DNA of 30,398 bases from Bacillota bacterium (GTDB taxonomy: Bacteria; Bacillota; Clostridia; Lachnospirales; WQUN01), in assembly GCA_009782085.1 (NCBI GenBank), contig WQUN01000048.1:1-30398 (forward strand). Direction: 5' to 3'. Positions 23,640 through 30,398 of the stretch are shown here, one piece after another (position 1 is the stretch's first letter; the number at the start of each line of letters is the position of its first letter). The position numbers and the translations under genes were made by a program. The notes beneath the pieces are model-generated. The model worked only from the letters and a program-made list of their open reading frames with translations. It ran no database searches and was not told the origin of the DNA.

Positions 23640-24332
23640 TCAGTCCAAAACCAGCCCCGCTATCTCCATCGGCCCCACGATCTTCCCGCCGCGGTACACG
23701 CGCATGTTCCCGCCGGAAATCTCGTCTATCAGCACGATCTCGCCGTCCGCCAGCCTGCCGAACTCCAGCTTTATGTCGTAGAGCTCCGCGCCCCTGGCGG
23801 CGAACTCGTCCTTTATAAGGCCGCATACGCGGCGGGCGAGGGCCTTCAGCGTCTCGTATTCGCCGGGGCTCATGATGCCGAGGACCTCCAGGGTGTCCTT
23901 CGTGATTGGCGGGTCCTCCCGGTCGTTGTCTTTCAGCGTGACCTCGACCAGGCCGCCCAGTTCCTGCCCCTCGACGGCGTACCCGCCGTACCGGCGCATG
24001 AAGCTGCCCGTCGCCCGGTAACGGCAGACCACCTCGAGCCCGCTGCCCAGGCCCCGCCCGAAATGCGTCACGGGCTTGACCGTCATCGTGACGCGGCCGA
24101 CGTCCGCGGCGATGAAATGGGTATGTATGCCGGCGGCCTCGATCTTCCCGAAGAAATATTCGCTCATGCGCAGGCTGTTCCGGCCCAGGCCCTCGATGGA
24201 CAGGCCGACATGGTTGGAGCCTGGATCGAACACTCCGTCGGTCCCTGTCGCGTCGTCCTTGAATTTGAGCAGGATATTCCCGTCCGGAAGCTCGTAGACC
24301 GATTTGGTCTTTCCCTCGTAAATGTGTTTCAA
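23640..24332 (-). CDS. purC: SAICAR synthetase (purine biosynthesis)
   Basis: A 230-residue enzyme that ligates aspartate to CAIR in the purine pathway. It starts KHIYEGKTKSVYELPDGNIL, the ATP-binding signature of the family. It contains DDATGTDGVFDPGSN, CRYRATGSFMRRYG and LYDIKLEFGRLADGEIVLID, followed by EIS, the last being the conserved aspartate/magnesium region. Length is normal for the bacterial enzyme. The start is a TTG with GGGAGGG 7 bases upstream. Unusually it stands alone, not in a pur operon, and I see no purine riboswitch in its short leader. Confidence 0.95.
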   Translation of the reverse strand: MKHIYEGKTKSVYELPDGNILLKFKDDATGTDGVFDPGSNHVGLSIEGLGRNSLRMSEYFFGKIEAAGIHTHFIAADVGRVTMTVKPVTHFGRGLGSGLEVVCRYRATGSFMRRYGGYAVEGQELGGLVEVTLKDNDREDPPITKDTLEVLGIMSPGEYETLKALARRVCGLIKDEFAARGAELYDIKLEFGRLADGEIVLIDEISGGNMRVYRGGKIVGPMEIAGLVLD

Positions 24333-24364
24333 CGCGGTTCCCTCCCGATAAAAATCAATATCTT

Positions 24365-24393
24365 ATATTAGCATATATGCAAATGGGTGTCCA
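24365..24393 (-). promoter_or_regulatory. Likely purC promoter
   Basis: On the minus strand, TGGACA (24393-24388), a 17-base spacer and TAATAT (24370-24365), about 32 bases before the purC start. The -35 matches consensus at 5/6 positions, the -10 at 4/6. Confidence 0.6.
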
Positions 24394-24401
24394 GGACGGG
24401 T

Positions 24402-24450
24402 GCGGCAAATTTTCGTGGGGAAATCCACGAAAATTTGCCGCGCCCTACAG
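24402..24450 (-). repeat. Perfect 17-bp hairpin after the histidine kinase gene
   Basis: GCGGCAAATTTTCGTGG (24402-24418) and its exact complement (24425-24441) flank a 6-base loop. The right arm ends three bases before the last base of the kinase stop codon. On the minus strand the block is bordered by CTGTAGGGCG and CCCGTCC, like the ends of the GC-rich repeat at 13479. It may end the kinase transcript, although it lacks a T-run, and could be a variant of the interspersed repeat. Confidence 0.7.
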
Positions 24451-25881
24451 TTCCTTAGCTTTCCCGTTTTCCCCCGCCTGCGGAACCGAAAACCTGATCG
24501 CGCAGCCCTTTCCGGGCTCGCTCTCCAGCGTGATGACCTCCCCGTGCGCCTTGACGAACTCGTTCACGATGGCCAGGCCGATGCCGCTGCCCTTCTTGTC
24601 CTCGCCCCGGGAGACGTCCGCCTTGAAAAACCGGTCGAACACCTTTTTCTGATCCTCCGGCGCGATGCCCCTGCCGTTGTCGCGCACGCTGACCCAGAGC
24701 TTGCCGTCGGACGGCCCGGGCTCCGTCGCGACGTCGATTTTCCCGTCCTCTTCCGGCGCGAACTTGACGGCGTTGTCCAGGAGGTTGTATATCACGCGCT
24801 GAATCTTCTCGCGGTCGGCCCGGACGTTCCCGGCCTCCCCTGCGAACCGGAGGTTCAGCGCGATGTTTTTGGCCTTCGCGCGGGCCTCGAAGCGCATCGC
24901 CGTTTCGCGTATCAGGTCGTTTATGTCGAAAACCGTCCGCTCCACGGTCAGCTCCCGGGATTCGGCGCGGTTAAGGCTGATGATGTCGTTGGTCAGCTTC
25001 GCGAGCCTGTCCGTCTCGTCCAGGACTATGCCGAGGTAGTGGTTGCGCTTCTCGTCGGGCACGGTGCCGTCGATGATCGCCGCCACGAAGCCGTGCATCG
25101 AGGTCAGCGGCGAGCGCAGGTCGTGGGAGATGTTCGTGATGAAATCGCGCCGGTCCTTTTCCTGCCGCTCCAGGCTCTCGGCCATGTTGTTGAAACTCTC
25201 CGCCAGCTGGCCGACCTCGTCCTTGCTCTTCAGGGATATACGCCTCTCGAAATGCCCCCTGGATATGATCCTGGCTATCTGGTTCATCTCGTGCAGGGGC
25301 TTGCTTAACGCTTTCGACAGGATGTAGATCAAAACGGCGCCGACCGCCGCGAAAACCAGCATACAGAGCACGGTCATCCGCACCATGTCGCCGATGGCCT
25401 TGTCCAGCTCTGACATGGACGAGCCCATGATGACCGCGCCGGACATGGCGTTGTTTATCATTATCGGATAGGCCACGATGAGGTTTTCCTCGGCGAACAC
25501 GCCGTTGAGCCTGCCCCTTGTGACCACCGTCGAGCCGCCTGAAAGCGGCGCGAGCTCCGGAATGTTCAGGTTCACGCCGGTGTTCGCGATGTTGGACGAC
25601 CAGGCCCACGGCGTAAAATCGCTGTACACCATGACCAGAGAGGCGTTCAGATAGCGCGTGAGAACGTTCGCGTCCTGCGTGAGCGCGATACGGCTGATGG
25701 CCCCCTGATAAAGCCCCATGTCCTCGGCTATTTTTTCCCCGATGATCTTGAGGGACTCCGCCTTTTGGTTGGTATAGTACCTGTTGATCATCAGCGACAT
25801 GACCACGCCCAAAGACGCGAAGCTGATCAGAAAAACGCCGAGAAACAAAGCGAGCTGCTTGCTGAAGATCGTGCGGAACAT
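24445..25881 (-). CDS. Membrane sensor histidine kinase
   Basis: A 478-residue two-component kinase. Helix 1 (about 9-31) and helix 2 (about 167-188) enclose an extracytoplasmic sensor of about 130 residues. A HAMP linker follows (189-240), then HisKA with the phospho-accepting H253 in ISHDLRSPLTSMHGF. The ATPase domain has an N box (NLLDNAVKF), G1 (DNGRGIAP), an F box (FDRFFKAD) and G2 (GSGIGLAIVNEF). The ATG at 25881 has AAAGGGG 6 bases upstream. No response regulator lies beside it: purC is downstream and 248 bp of non-coding sequence upstream. The signal sensed is unknown. Confidence 0.95.
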   Translation of the reverse strand: MFRTIFSKQLALFLGVFLISFASLGVVMSLMINRYYTNQKAESLKIIGEKIAEDMGLYQGAISRIALTQDANVLTRYLNASLVMVYSDFTPWAWSSNIANTGVNLNIPELAPLSGGSTVVTRGRLNGVFAEENLIVAYPIMINNAMSGAVIMGSSMSELDKAIGDMVRMTVLCMLVFAAVGAVLIYILSKALSKPLHEMNQIARIISRGHFERRISLKSKDEVGQLAESFNNMAESLERQEKDRRDFITNISHDLRSPLTSMHGFVAAIIDGTVPDEKRNHYLGIVLDETDRLAKLTNDIISLNRAESRELTVERTVFDINDLIRETAMRFEARAKAKNIALNLRFAGEAGNVRADREKIQRVIYNLLDNAVKFAPEEDGKIDVATEPGPSDGKLWVSVRDNGRGIAPEDQKKVFDRFFKADVSRGEDKKGSGIGLAIVNEFVKAHGEVITLESEPGKGCAIRFSVPQAGENGKAKEL

Positions 25882-25910
25882 GGCGGCCCCTTTCTGGAAA
25901 CCAGAAGCTA

Positions 25911-25937
25911 AGATTCTTCGGCTTCGCTCAGAATGAC
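25911..25937 (-). repeat. REP-like repeat copy
   Basis: AGATTCTTCGGCTTCGCTCA followed by GAATGAC. The complement is nearly the same as 27727-27751. Very similar short repeats are common in intergenic regions of many bacterial genomes. The remaining sequence between the kinase and the stalk gene holds only the promoter at 26051. Confidence 0.6.
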
Positions 25938-26050
25938 AGTGGACAGTCGCTTTTAGGGCGAATCACATTAAATTTTCGTTACACTGCCCCGCTTCGTATA
26001 TAGAAGCCCGATTTCAGGGCATTATAGCACCGAACGACTAATTTATCAAC

Positions 26051-26079
26051 TTGCGCTCAAAAATATCCTCATATATAAT
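26051..26079 (+). promoter_or_regulatory. Promoter of the stalk-domain protein gene
   Basis: TTGCGC (26051-26056), a 17-base spacer and a perfect TATAAT (26074-26079), 50 bases before the TTG start at 26130. Confidence 0.72.
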
Positions 26080-26129
26080 ACATTACAGTACATGCAGGGA
26101 ATAAGCACGAACAGCTGGAGGTAATTTTT

Positions 26130-27467
26130 TTGAAAAAGACAATATGTTTTGCGCTCGCGGCCGTCCTGCTGTGTGCGGGCGTCGTGCTGGCGCGCCCCGG
26201 GGCCGCGGTTTCGGCCGCGCCCAACCCGCTTGTGAACGTCGTATTGGACGGGACGCCCGTCGTTTTCGACGTGCCCGCGCAGATAGTCAACAACAGGACG
26301 CTCGTCCCGGTGCGCGGCGTGGCGGAGAAGATGGACCCCAACGCCGACGTGCAATGGTTCCCGGACGAGCAGAAGGTCCAGATAGTGCTGCCTATGAACG
26401 GCAGATACGCCGTCATGTACGTCAATAACCCCGTTCTGGCGTACGGAACATATCACGTGAACGACACGGGGGACAGGAAGATCGACACCAAAGAGACGGT
26501 CACGATGGACTCGCCGCCGACCATCATCGGCGGAAGGACGATGATCCCGGCCAGCGCCGTTTTTCAGACCGCTTTGGGAGGCACGGTGAACTGGATAGCC
26601 GAGACGTACACGGTGATCATAACCTCCCCTGCGCTGACCGCTACGCCGCCGCCGACCGCGCCCCCGCCAGCCGCCTCCCCTGCTCCGGCGGATTCCGGGC
26701 CGTTCGTGACCGGCGACAGTTTCGAGGAGATCTCCGCCATCACGGCGCAGAAGATGTACGACAACAACGGGCAGTTCATCCTCTACTACTACTCCGGCCA
26801 GGACGCGTCCAGCATCCAGGCGGTGGAGTGGGTCAAAAACTCGGCGCGCTATTACGGCCTGAAGGTCTACGGCGTCGACCGCGACAGCCCATATTGGGAC
26901 AACAGCGGGAACAAGCTCAGCTTCATCTGGAGCTATTTAAGCAACTACGTCGCCAACGTCCCGTCGCTGTTCTTTGTGGACATGCAGAACGTCACCTACG
27001 TGCCGCGGCCGCTTAGCCAGTATATCATCGACAGCGCCACGGACGCGTACTGGAAAGAGATCGGGGCGTCCCCGCTCCCGGGCGCGACGCCCGCGCCCAC
27101 GGGCGTGGACCTGACCGCCCACTGGAAGCAGATCGGCCTCCAGCAGGCCGTCAACATGTACAACGCCGGGAACAAATTCATCTACGTGTGCTACAACTCC
27201 GGCGACAACGAGGCCAACGCCTACACGGGCATAATCATGCTCGCCGCCGCCTACGCCGACGCGGACGTCTACGTCACCGACTTCGCCGGGATAGACAAAA
27301 ACACCGACTGGTGGGGCAAGTCGGCGCTGGGGGCGAGGGACTTCAAGTTCCCGACCGTCTTCCGCGTCTACGGCGGCACCGGCAGCATAACCGACCGCGT
27401 GGACTACCTGGTGCAGCCGGGAAGCGTGGACAGCCTGACGGGGATGTTTGTAAATTTTAAGAAGTAA
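26130..27467 (+). CDS. Secreted stalk-domain protein with two thioredoxin-like repeats
   Basis: A 445-residue exported protein. The signal peptide (1 to about 30) ends in AAVSAA. Residues 33-165 form a copper-amine-oxidase N-terminal (stalk) domain: VVLDGTPVVFDVPAQIVNNR, TLVPVRGVAEKM, GRTMIPASAVFQTALGGTVN. Such domains are common in secreted clostridial proteins and do not imply oxidase activity. A Pro/Ala linker (166-190) precedes two similar modules, about 195-300 and 330-440. In each, a strand (QFILYYYSGQD; KFIYVCYNSGD) is followed by helix, strand and a Pro-led strand (VPSLFFVD; FPTVFRVY), as in thioredoxin folds, but the CXXC is absent. The start is TTG at 26130 with GGAGGT 8 bases upstream. 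Function unknown. Confidence 0.8.
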   Translation: MKKTICFALAAVLLCAGVVLARPGAAVSAAPNPLVNVVLDGTPVVFDVPAQIVNNRTLVPVRGVAEKMDPNADVQWFPDEQKVQIVLPMNGRYAVMYVNNPVLAYGTYHVNDTGDRKIDTKETVTMDSPPTIIGGRTMIPASAVFQTALGGTVNWIAETYTVIITSPALTATPPPTAPPPAASPAPADSGPFVTGDSFEEISAITAQKMYDNNGQFILYYYSGQDASSIQAVEWVKNSARYYGLKVYGVDRDSPYWDNSGNKLSFIWSYLSNYVANVPSLFFVDMQNVTYVPRPLSQYIIDSATDAYWKEIGASPLPGATPAPTGVDLTAHWKQIGLQQAVNMYNAGNKFIYVCYNSGDNEANAYTGIIMLAAAYADADVYVTDFAGIDKNTDWWGKSALGARDFKFPTVFRVYGGTGSITDRVDYLVQPGSVDSLTGMFVNFKK

Positions 27468-27540
27468 AGTCGTTCTGTCGGGAAATAATTTGTTCTGTCA
27501 CAGGTCAGTCTAAATTCCGTGAATTGCAGCGGTGAATAAT

Positions 27541-27626
27541 TGTAGGGCGGGGGCTCTGCTCCCGCCGTAAACCAAAAATAAATTGTAGGGCGGGGGCTCT
27601 GCTCCCGCCGTAAACCAAAAATTACA
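27541..27626 (+). repeat. Tandem GC-rich repeat, two 43-bp units
   Basis: Two units, 27541-27583 and 27584-27626, both begin TGTAGGGCGGGGGCTCTGCT and continue to CCGTAAACCAAAAAT; they differ only in the last few bases. The core is complementary to the inverted copy at 27655-27681, and relates to the repeat at 13479. Confidence 0.85.
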
Positions 27627-27654
27627 GTTAGTATCGTCAGAAACAGATCAAAAG

Positions 27655-27681
27655 CGGCAGGAGCAGAGCCCCTGCCCTACA
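27655..27681 (-). repeat. Inverted copy of the GC-rich repeat core
   Basis: The complement reads TGTAGGGCAGGGGCTCTGCT then CCTGCCG. It differs from the tandem cores at two positions and can pair with either of them. Confidence 0.8.
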
Positions 27682-27726
27682 TACGGTTTGTGCATTTCTC
27701 CATAAATTAGACTGACGTGCGTTCTG

Positions 27727-27816
27727 TCATTCTGAGCGGAGCGAAGAATCTTCCCCTGACCCTGTTGGCGCGGCTCCGGTGAAGATCCTTCGGGCAAAGA
27801 GCGCCCTCAGGATGAC
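27727..27816. repeat. Facing pair of REP-like repeats
   Basis: GTCATTCTGAGCGGAGCGAA continuing GAATCT (27727-27752) faces a diverged inverted copy, AAGATCCTTCGGGC to CCTCAGGATGAC (27782-27816). The first half matches the copy at 25911-25937 on the other strand. Confidence 0.6.
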
Positions 27817-27866
27817 AACCATTTTGGCTGGCTTGATGGTCAATATATAGACAATTATAACGTTAA

Positions 27867-27892
27867 AGCGGGACGCCTACGGGCGTCCCGCT
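27867..27892. terminator. Bidirectional hairpin terminator
   Basis: AGCGGGACGCC (27867-27877) and GGCGTCCCGCT (27882-27892) form a perfect 11-bp stem with the 4-base loop TACG. Short T-runs lie on both sides (CTTATTA rightward, TTTAACG leftward). It lies between convergent genes, 25 bp past the end of the small membrane-protein gene. Confidence 0.75.
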
Positions 27893-27917
27893 CTTATTAC
27901 ATAATTATAAAGCCCCT

Positions 27918-28466
27918 TCACCGCACTCTCCCGCGCGCCGGCCGGCCGGCCAGCCTCTCCCTCATGCTTGCGCCCGCCGCCCATATCCACAGCGCCGCCG
28001 CCAGAACCCCGCCGATGAGGCTCATCCAAAACAAAAGGCCGTTATGCGGATATATCTCGATGCCCTCGGGAAGTATCAGCGCCTCCCCGTCGCTGGTCGT
28101 GGAGATCAGCGATTCCTTGATTTTCATGAGCTCGTTTGACACCTCAAGCTGCGTGGCGTCGGATTTCATGTTTTGAAGCCCCGTCTGCGCGGATTTCAGG
28201 TTCGAGTACCAGTACGTAATGTCGTTTTGCGGCTGTTTCAGAAAAATGGACACCTGCCCGCTGGTAAGGTTGCGGTCTTCCAGATATTGGATCGCGGAGT
28301 CCAGGTTCGACGCGGCGAGGCTAATGGAGTTTGCCGTCGCCGCGCGCCGCAGATACTGCCCACAGCCGACGCTGAACTGATAATACGCCGTGATGCGGAT
28401 AATCGCCCACGCGATGAAGACCAGCGTGAACAGTATCGCCAAAATAAACGGCGCTGTCTTTTTCAT
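27918..28466 (-). CDS. Small two-helix membrane protein, function unknown
   Basis: A 182-residue protein I do not recognise. An N-terminal helix (about 7-26, FILAILFTLVFIAWAIIRIT) anchors a polar, helical middle part (about 30-138) with SAIQYLEDRNLTSGQVSIFL. A second helix follows (about 144-166, LLFWMSLIGGVLAAALWIWA), then a basic Arg-rich tail. The middle part is probably outside the cell. GGGGGG lies about 10 bases before the ATG. It begins 31 bp after the stop of the S1-GNAT gene and a terminator follows it, so it is likely the second gene of that transcript. It carries no catalytic motif that I can see. Confidence 0.72.
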   Translation of the reverse strand: MKKTAPFILAILFTLVFIAWAIIRITAYYQFSVGCGQYLRRAATANSISLAASNLDSAIQYLEDRNLTSGQVSIFLKQPQNDITYWYSNLKSAQTGLQNMKSDATQLEVSNELMKIKESLISTTSDGEALILPEGIEIYPHNGLLFWMSLIGGVLAAALWIWAAGASMRERLAGRPARGRVR

Positions 28467-28497
28467 TTGTATGATTCCCCCCTAAATTGACTATACC

Positions 28498-30369
28498 TTA
28501 CTCCAGTTCCATAACCATCCTGTAATCGTCCATAACAAAGCCGCCGCCGATGTCCGTGACGACCGTCCCGGCTATTTTGAAGCCCATCTTCTCGTAGGCG
28601 ACGATGGACTCGTAATTGCGCCTGTTGACCGTTAGCGTGATCGTCCTTACCGGCTCGTAGTCCGCCGTGAAGGCGTCTATCATCGCCCCGGCGACGCCCT
28701 GGCGCCTGAAGCCGGCCTCTACGTAAATCTTGCTTAAAAAGGCCTCCCGCGTCTCCGGGTCGAACCTGACCGCGCAATAGCCAGCCGGCCGCTCCGCGTC
28801 CGCGATGTAGTAGCGGCAGCCTTCCTCGTTTATCTGCCTCTCGACGGCCTCGGCGGTCTGGAACTTGTCCAGCATATATTCCACCTGGGCCGCGCCGATA
28901 ATCGGCGTGTACCACTCCGTCCATATCTTTTTGGCCAGCTCCGCGATGATCTCCGCGTCCTCCGGCCCACTGGCGATCCTGACCTCTATCCCGCGCTCCG
29001 GCTCCTCCCCGGCGTATTCGCCGTCCTCGTCGCGCTCCGCAAGGCCGTCGGCCTCTTTCTTGGAGAGGCTTATCTTCTTGGCCTCCAGGTTGACCTCCGT
29101 CACCTTGACTTTGACGGTCTCGCCGACGCTAAGCTCGTCTTCCGGCTTGACCACGTGCCTCTGGGCGATCTGCGAGATGTGGATCAGCCCGTCGACCCCG
29201 TCCTCCAGTTCCACGAACGCCCCGAACGGCACCAGCCGCACGACCTTGCCCTCGACTATCGCCCCGACGGGATATTTCAGCGCCGCGGTCGTCCAGGGGT
29301 CCTGGGAAAGATGCCGCAGAGACAGCGAAACCTTGCCCTTTTCCGGATCTACGGAATTCACGTAGGCCGTGACCCTGTCGCCCTCGTTCACGACGTCCGT
29401 GACCTTTTTGACCCTCGACCAGGCCAGCTCGGAGATGTGGATCAGGCCGTCCACGCCGCCCAGGTCCACGAAAGCGCCGAACGCCGTAACCCTGCTGACC
29501 ACGCCCTCGACCTTCTGCCCGGGCTCGATACGCGCGAAGAGCTCCGCCTGGGCGCGCTCCCTCTCAGCCGCGGCCAGATCCCTGCGCCCAGCCACGATAC
29601 GCCTCTTGGCCTTGTCCAGCTCCAGTATGTTAAAATCGAACGTCTTACCCTTGAGAGCCGCCAGATCCTCGACATACCTGTCCGACACCTGCCTCGAGGG
29701 GACGAACGCCCGGACGCCGTTCAGGTCCGCCAACGCCCCGCCCTTGACGATCTCGGTGATCCTGCCCCGGACGGTCGTTTTGTTCTCGAACGCCGCCTCT
29801 ATGTCCATCATGCTCTTCTGGGCGTCGATCTTCTTTTTGGAGAGGAGCACGTTGCCCTCGCCGTCGTTCACGCGTATGACGTAGACGTCCACCACGTCCC
29901 CCGGCTTTACTATCTTGGAGATGTCCGCGGAGGGGTCGTCCGAAACCTCCGATTTCGTGATGATGCCGTCGGACTTGAACCCGAGATTGACCGAAACCTC
30001 CGACGGCGTGACCTGGATAACGGTGCCCTTCACTATGTCGCCTGTATGTAAAGTGACAAGAGCGTCGTCCAGCATCTCCTCAAAGGATTGGCTTTTGGGC
30101 AGACCGGCTGCCGGGGCCGCCGGCTGGTTATCCGTTTTGCTGATAAGGGCGCCGTTTTCGTTGTTGACAGAGCCGCTCATGTTCCCGCTGCCGACCGGGC
30201 CGTTCATGATCTCGCTGTCTGTCGGGCCGCTCATGCTCTCGCTGTCTGTCGGGCCGCTCATGCTCCCGCTGTTTATCGGGCCGCTCATATTCTCGCTGTC
30301 TGTCGGGCCGCTCATGCTCCCGCTGTTTATCGGGCCGCTCATGTTCTCGCTGTCTATCGAGTCGCTCAT
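28498..30369 (-). CDS. Ribosomal protein S1-like / GNAT acetyltransferase fusion
   Basis: One uninterrupted 623-residue frame. Residues 1-72 are eight 9-residue repeats (pattern M-S-G-P-x-x-S-x-x). Four S1 RNA-binding domains follow, at about 107-180, 194-268, 283-354 and 368-438; the last two carry the classic GAFVDLGGVDGLIHISEL and GAFVELEDGVDGLIHISQ. A short acidic linker (439-460) joins a complete GNAT domain at 461-623. Its AcCoA-binding motif is RRQGVAG (555-561), preceded by AFLSKIYVEAG, with NRRNYESIVAYEKMGF further on. The four-domain S1 part matches the Firmicutes S1/YpfD layout. The GNAT part resembles free-standing clostridial acetyltransferases. GAAGGAGG lies about 11 bases before the ATG. 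The substrate of the GNAT domain is unknown. Fusion of S1 to IspH is known in Clostridia; I do not know of a described S1-GNAT fusion. Confidence 0.9.
   Translation of the reverse strand: MSDSIDSENMSGPINSGSMSGPTDSENMSGPINSGSMSGPTDSESMSGPTDSEIMNGPVGSGNMSGSVNNENGALISKTDNQPAAPAAGLPKSQSFEEMLDDALVTLHTGDIVKGTVIQVTPSEVSVNLGFKSDGIITKSEVSDDPSADISKIVKPGDVVDVYVIRVNDGEGNVLLSKKKIDAQKSMMDIEAAFENKTTVRGRITEIVKGGALADLNGVRAFVPSRQVSDRYVEDLAALKGKTFDFNILELDKAKRRIVAGRRDLAAAERERAQAELFARIEPGQKVEGVVSRVTAFGAFVDLGGVDGLIHISELAWSRVKKVTDVVNEGDRVTAYVNSVDPEKGKVSLSLRHLSQDPWTTAALKYPVGAIVEGKVVRLVPFGAFVELEDGVDGLIHISQIAQRHVVKPEDELSVGETVKVKVTEVNLEAKKISLSKKEADGLAERDEDGEYAGEEPERGIEVRIASGPEDAEIIAELAKKIWTEWYTPIIGAAQVEYMLDKFQTAEAVERQINEEGCRYYIADAERPAGYCAVRFDPETREAFLSKIYVEAGFRRQGVAGAMIDAFTADYEPVRTITLTVNRRNYESIVAYEKMGFKIAGTVVTDIGGGFVMDDYRMVMELE
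30154..30369 (-). repeat. 27-bp minisatellite, eight in-frame copies
   Basis: Exactly eight 27-bp units make up codons 1-72 of the S1-GNAT gene. Each begins with ATG. Units two to six are nearly identical (MSGPTDSEN and MSGPINSGS alternating); the first (MSDSIDSEN) and the last two are diverged. The copy number could change by slippage without shifting the frame. Confidence 0.92.
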
Positions 30370-30398
30370 GGATTCGACTGCCTCCTTCGTTATGCCCG

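Larger units (their letters stand above)
27501..27720. mobile_element. Candidate 220-bp MITE-like element
   Basis: The inverted ends GTCAGTCTAA (27504-27513) and TTAGACTGAC (27707-27716) lie just inside a 9-bp direct repeat, GTTCTGTCA, at 27492-27500 and 27721-27729, as expected for a target-site duplication. There is no transposase; the inside is made of GC-rich repeats. A third GTTCTGTC at 27472 weakens the duplication argument somewhat. Confidence 0.55.
27468..27917. other. Gene-free 450-bp repeat-rich region
   Basis: No gene is supported here. From left to right it contains three copies of GTTCTGTC (27472, 27492, 27721), a MITE-like element, tandem and inverted GC-rich repeats, a pair of REP-like copies and a terminator hairpin. 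It separates the convergent stalk-protein gene and the small membrane-protein gene. Confidence 0.8.

Noticed and set aside
24333..24400. Purine riboswitch upstream of purC
   Set aside because: Only about 25 bases lie between the predicted transcription start and the TTG, too short for an aptamer, and no matching stems are visible.
27541..27681. Tandem repeats considered as a CRISPR array
   Set aside because: Only two adjacent units with no unique spacers between them, plus one inverted copy; no cas genes in the window.
30154..30369. 27-bp repeats considered as a CRISPR array
   Set aside because: The units are directly abutting without spacers and keep a single reading frame, so they are a coding minisatellite.

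Overview
The window looks like a chromosomal segment of a GC-rich, Gram-positive-lineage anaerobe of the class Clostridia. The main reason is the gene run mreB-mreC-mreD-mrdA(PBP2)-minC-minD-minE-rodA-mgsA (15251-23626), an arrangement I know from Clostridia. Supporting signs are MutS2 with a Smr domain, purine-rich Shine-Dalgarno sequences before nearly every gene, frequent TTG starts (mrdA, rodA, purC, the stalk protein) and sigma-A-type promoters. I cannot assign a genus.

Layout. 1-975 (-) is the 5' part of a sodium:solute symporter. 1090-6768 (+) holds mutS2, a minimal nucleotidyltransferase, a HAD-like protein with an altered motif I, a U32-family tRNA hydroxylase-like protein and a short QueG-like iron-sulfur protein; the last three overlap or nearly touch. 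6790-11601 (-) is a probable five-gene operon, read right to left: amino-acid-binding lipoprotein, PAS-GGDEF diguanylate cyclase, permease, ATPase, EamA exporter. It starts at a near-consensus promoter and is interrupted by a 98-bp palindromic element. 11752-13410 carries small genes: a zinc-ribbon protein, an unrecognised Gly/Pro-tailed protein, and a divergent pair in an A+T-rich pocket (a ribbon-helix-helix regulator and a 78-residue acidic protein) with an array of TTGC/GCAA half-sites between them. 13571-15038 (-) is exodeoxyribonuclease III followed by an unknown gene.

15251-23626 (+) is the cell-shape and division-site block. MreBCD, PBP2 and RodA make up the elongasome, MinCDE places the septum, and a methylglyoxal synthase homologue with changed active-site residues closes the run. 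23640-25881 (-) has purC and a sensor histidine kinase with no response regulator beside it. 26130-27467 (+) is a secreted protein with a copper-amine-oxidase-N (stalk) domain and two thioredoxin-like repeats lacking CXXC. 27468-27917 has no gene but contains a MITE-like element, tandem and inverted GC-rich repeats, REP-like copies and a terminator. 27918-30369 (-) has a small membrane protein downstream of the most unusual gene in the window: one open frame joining four S1 RNA-binding domains to a C-terminal GNAT acetyltransferase, preceded by eight perfect-length nonapeptide repeats.

Best leads: the S1-GNAT fusion with its minisatellite N-terminus; the diguanylate cyclase with a cysteine-bearing PAS domain inside an amino-acid ABC operon; the two candidate non-autonomous mobile elements; and the methylglyoxal synthase with Asp-to-Glu and His-to-Tyr changes at catalytic positions. 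All functions come from reading motifs by eye; no database search was possible.
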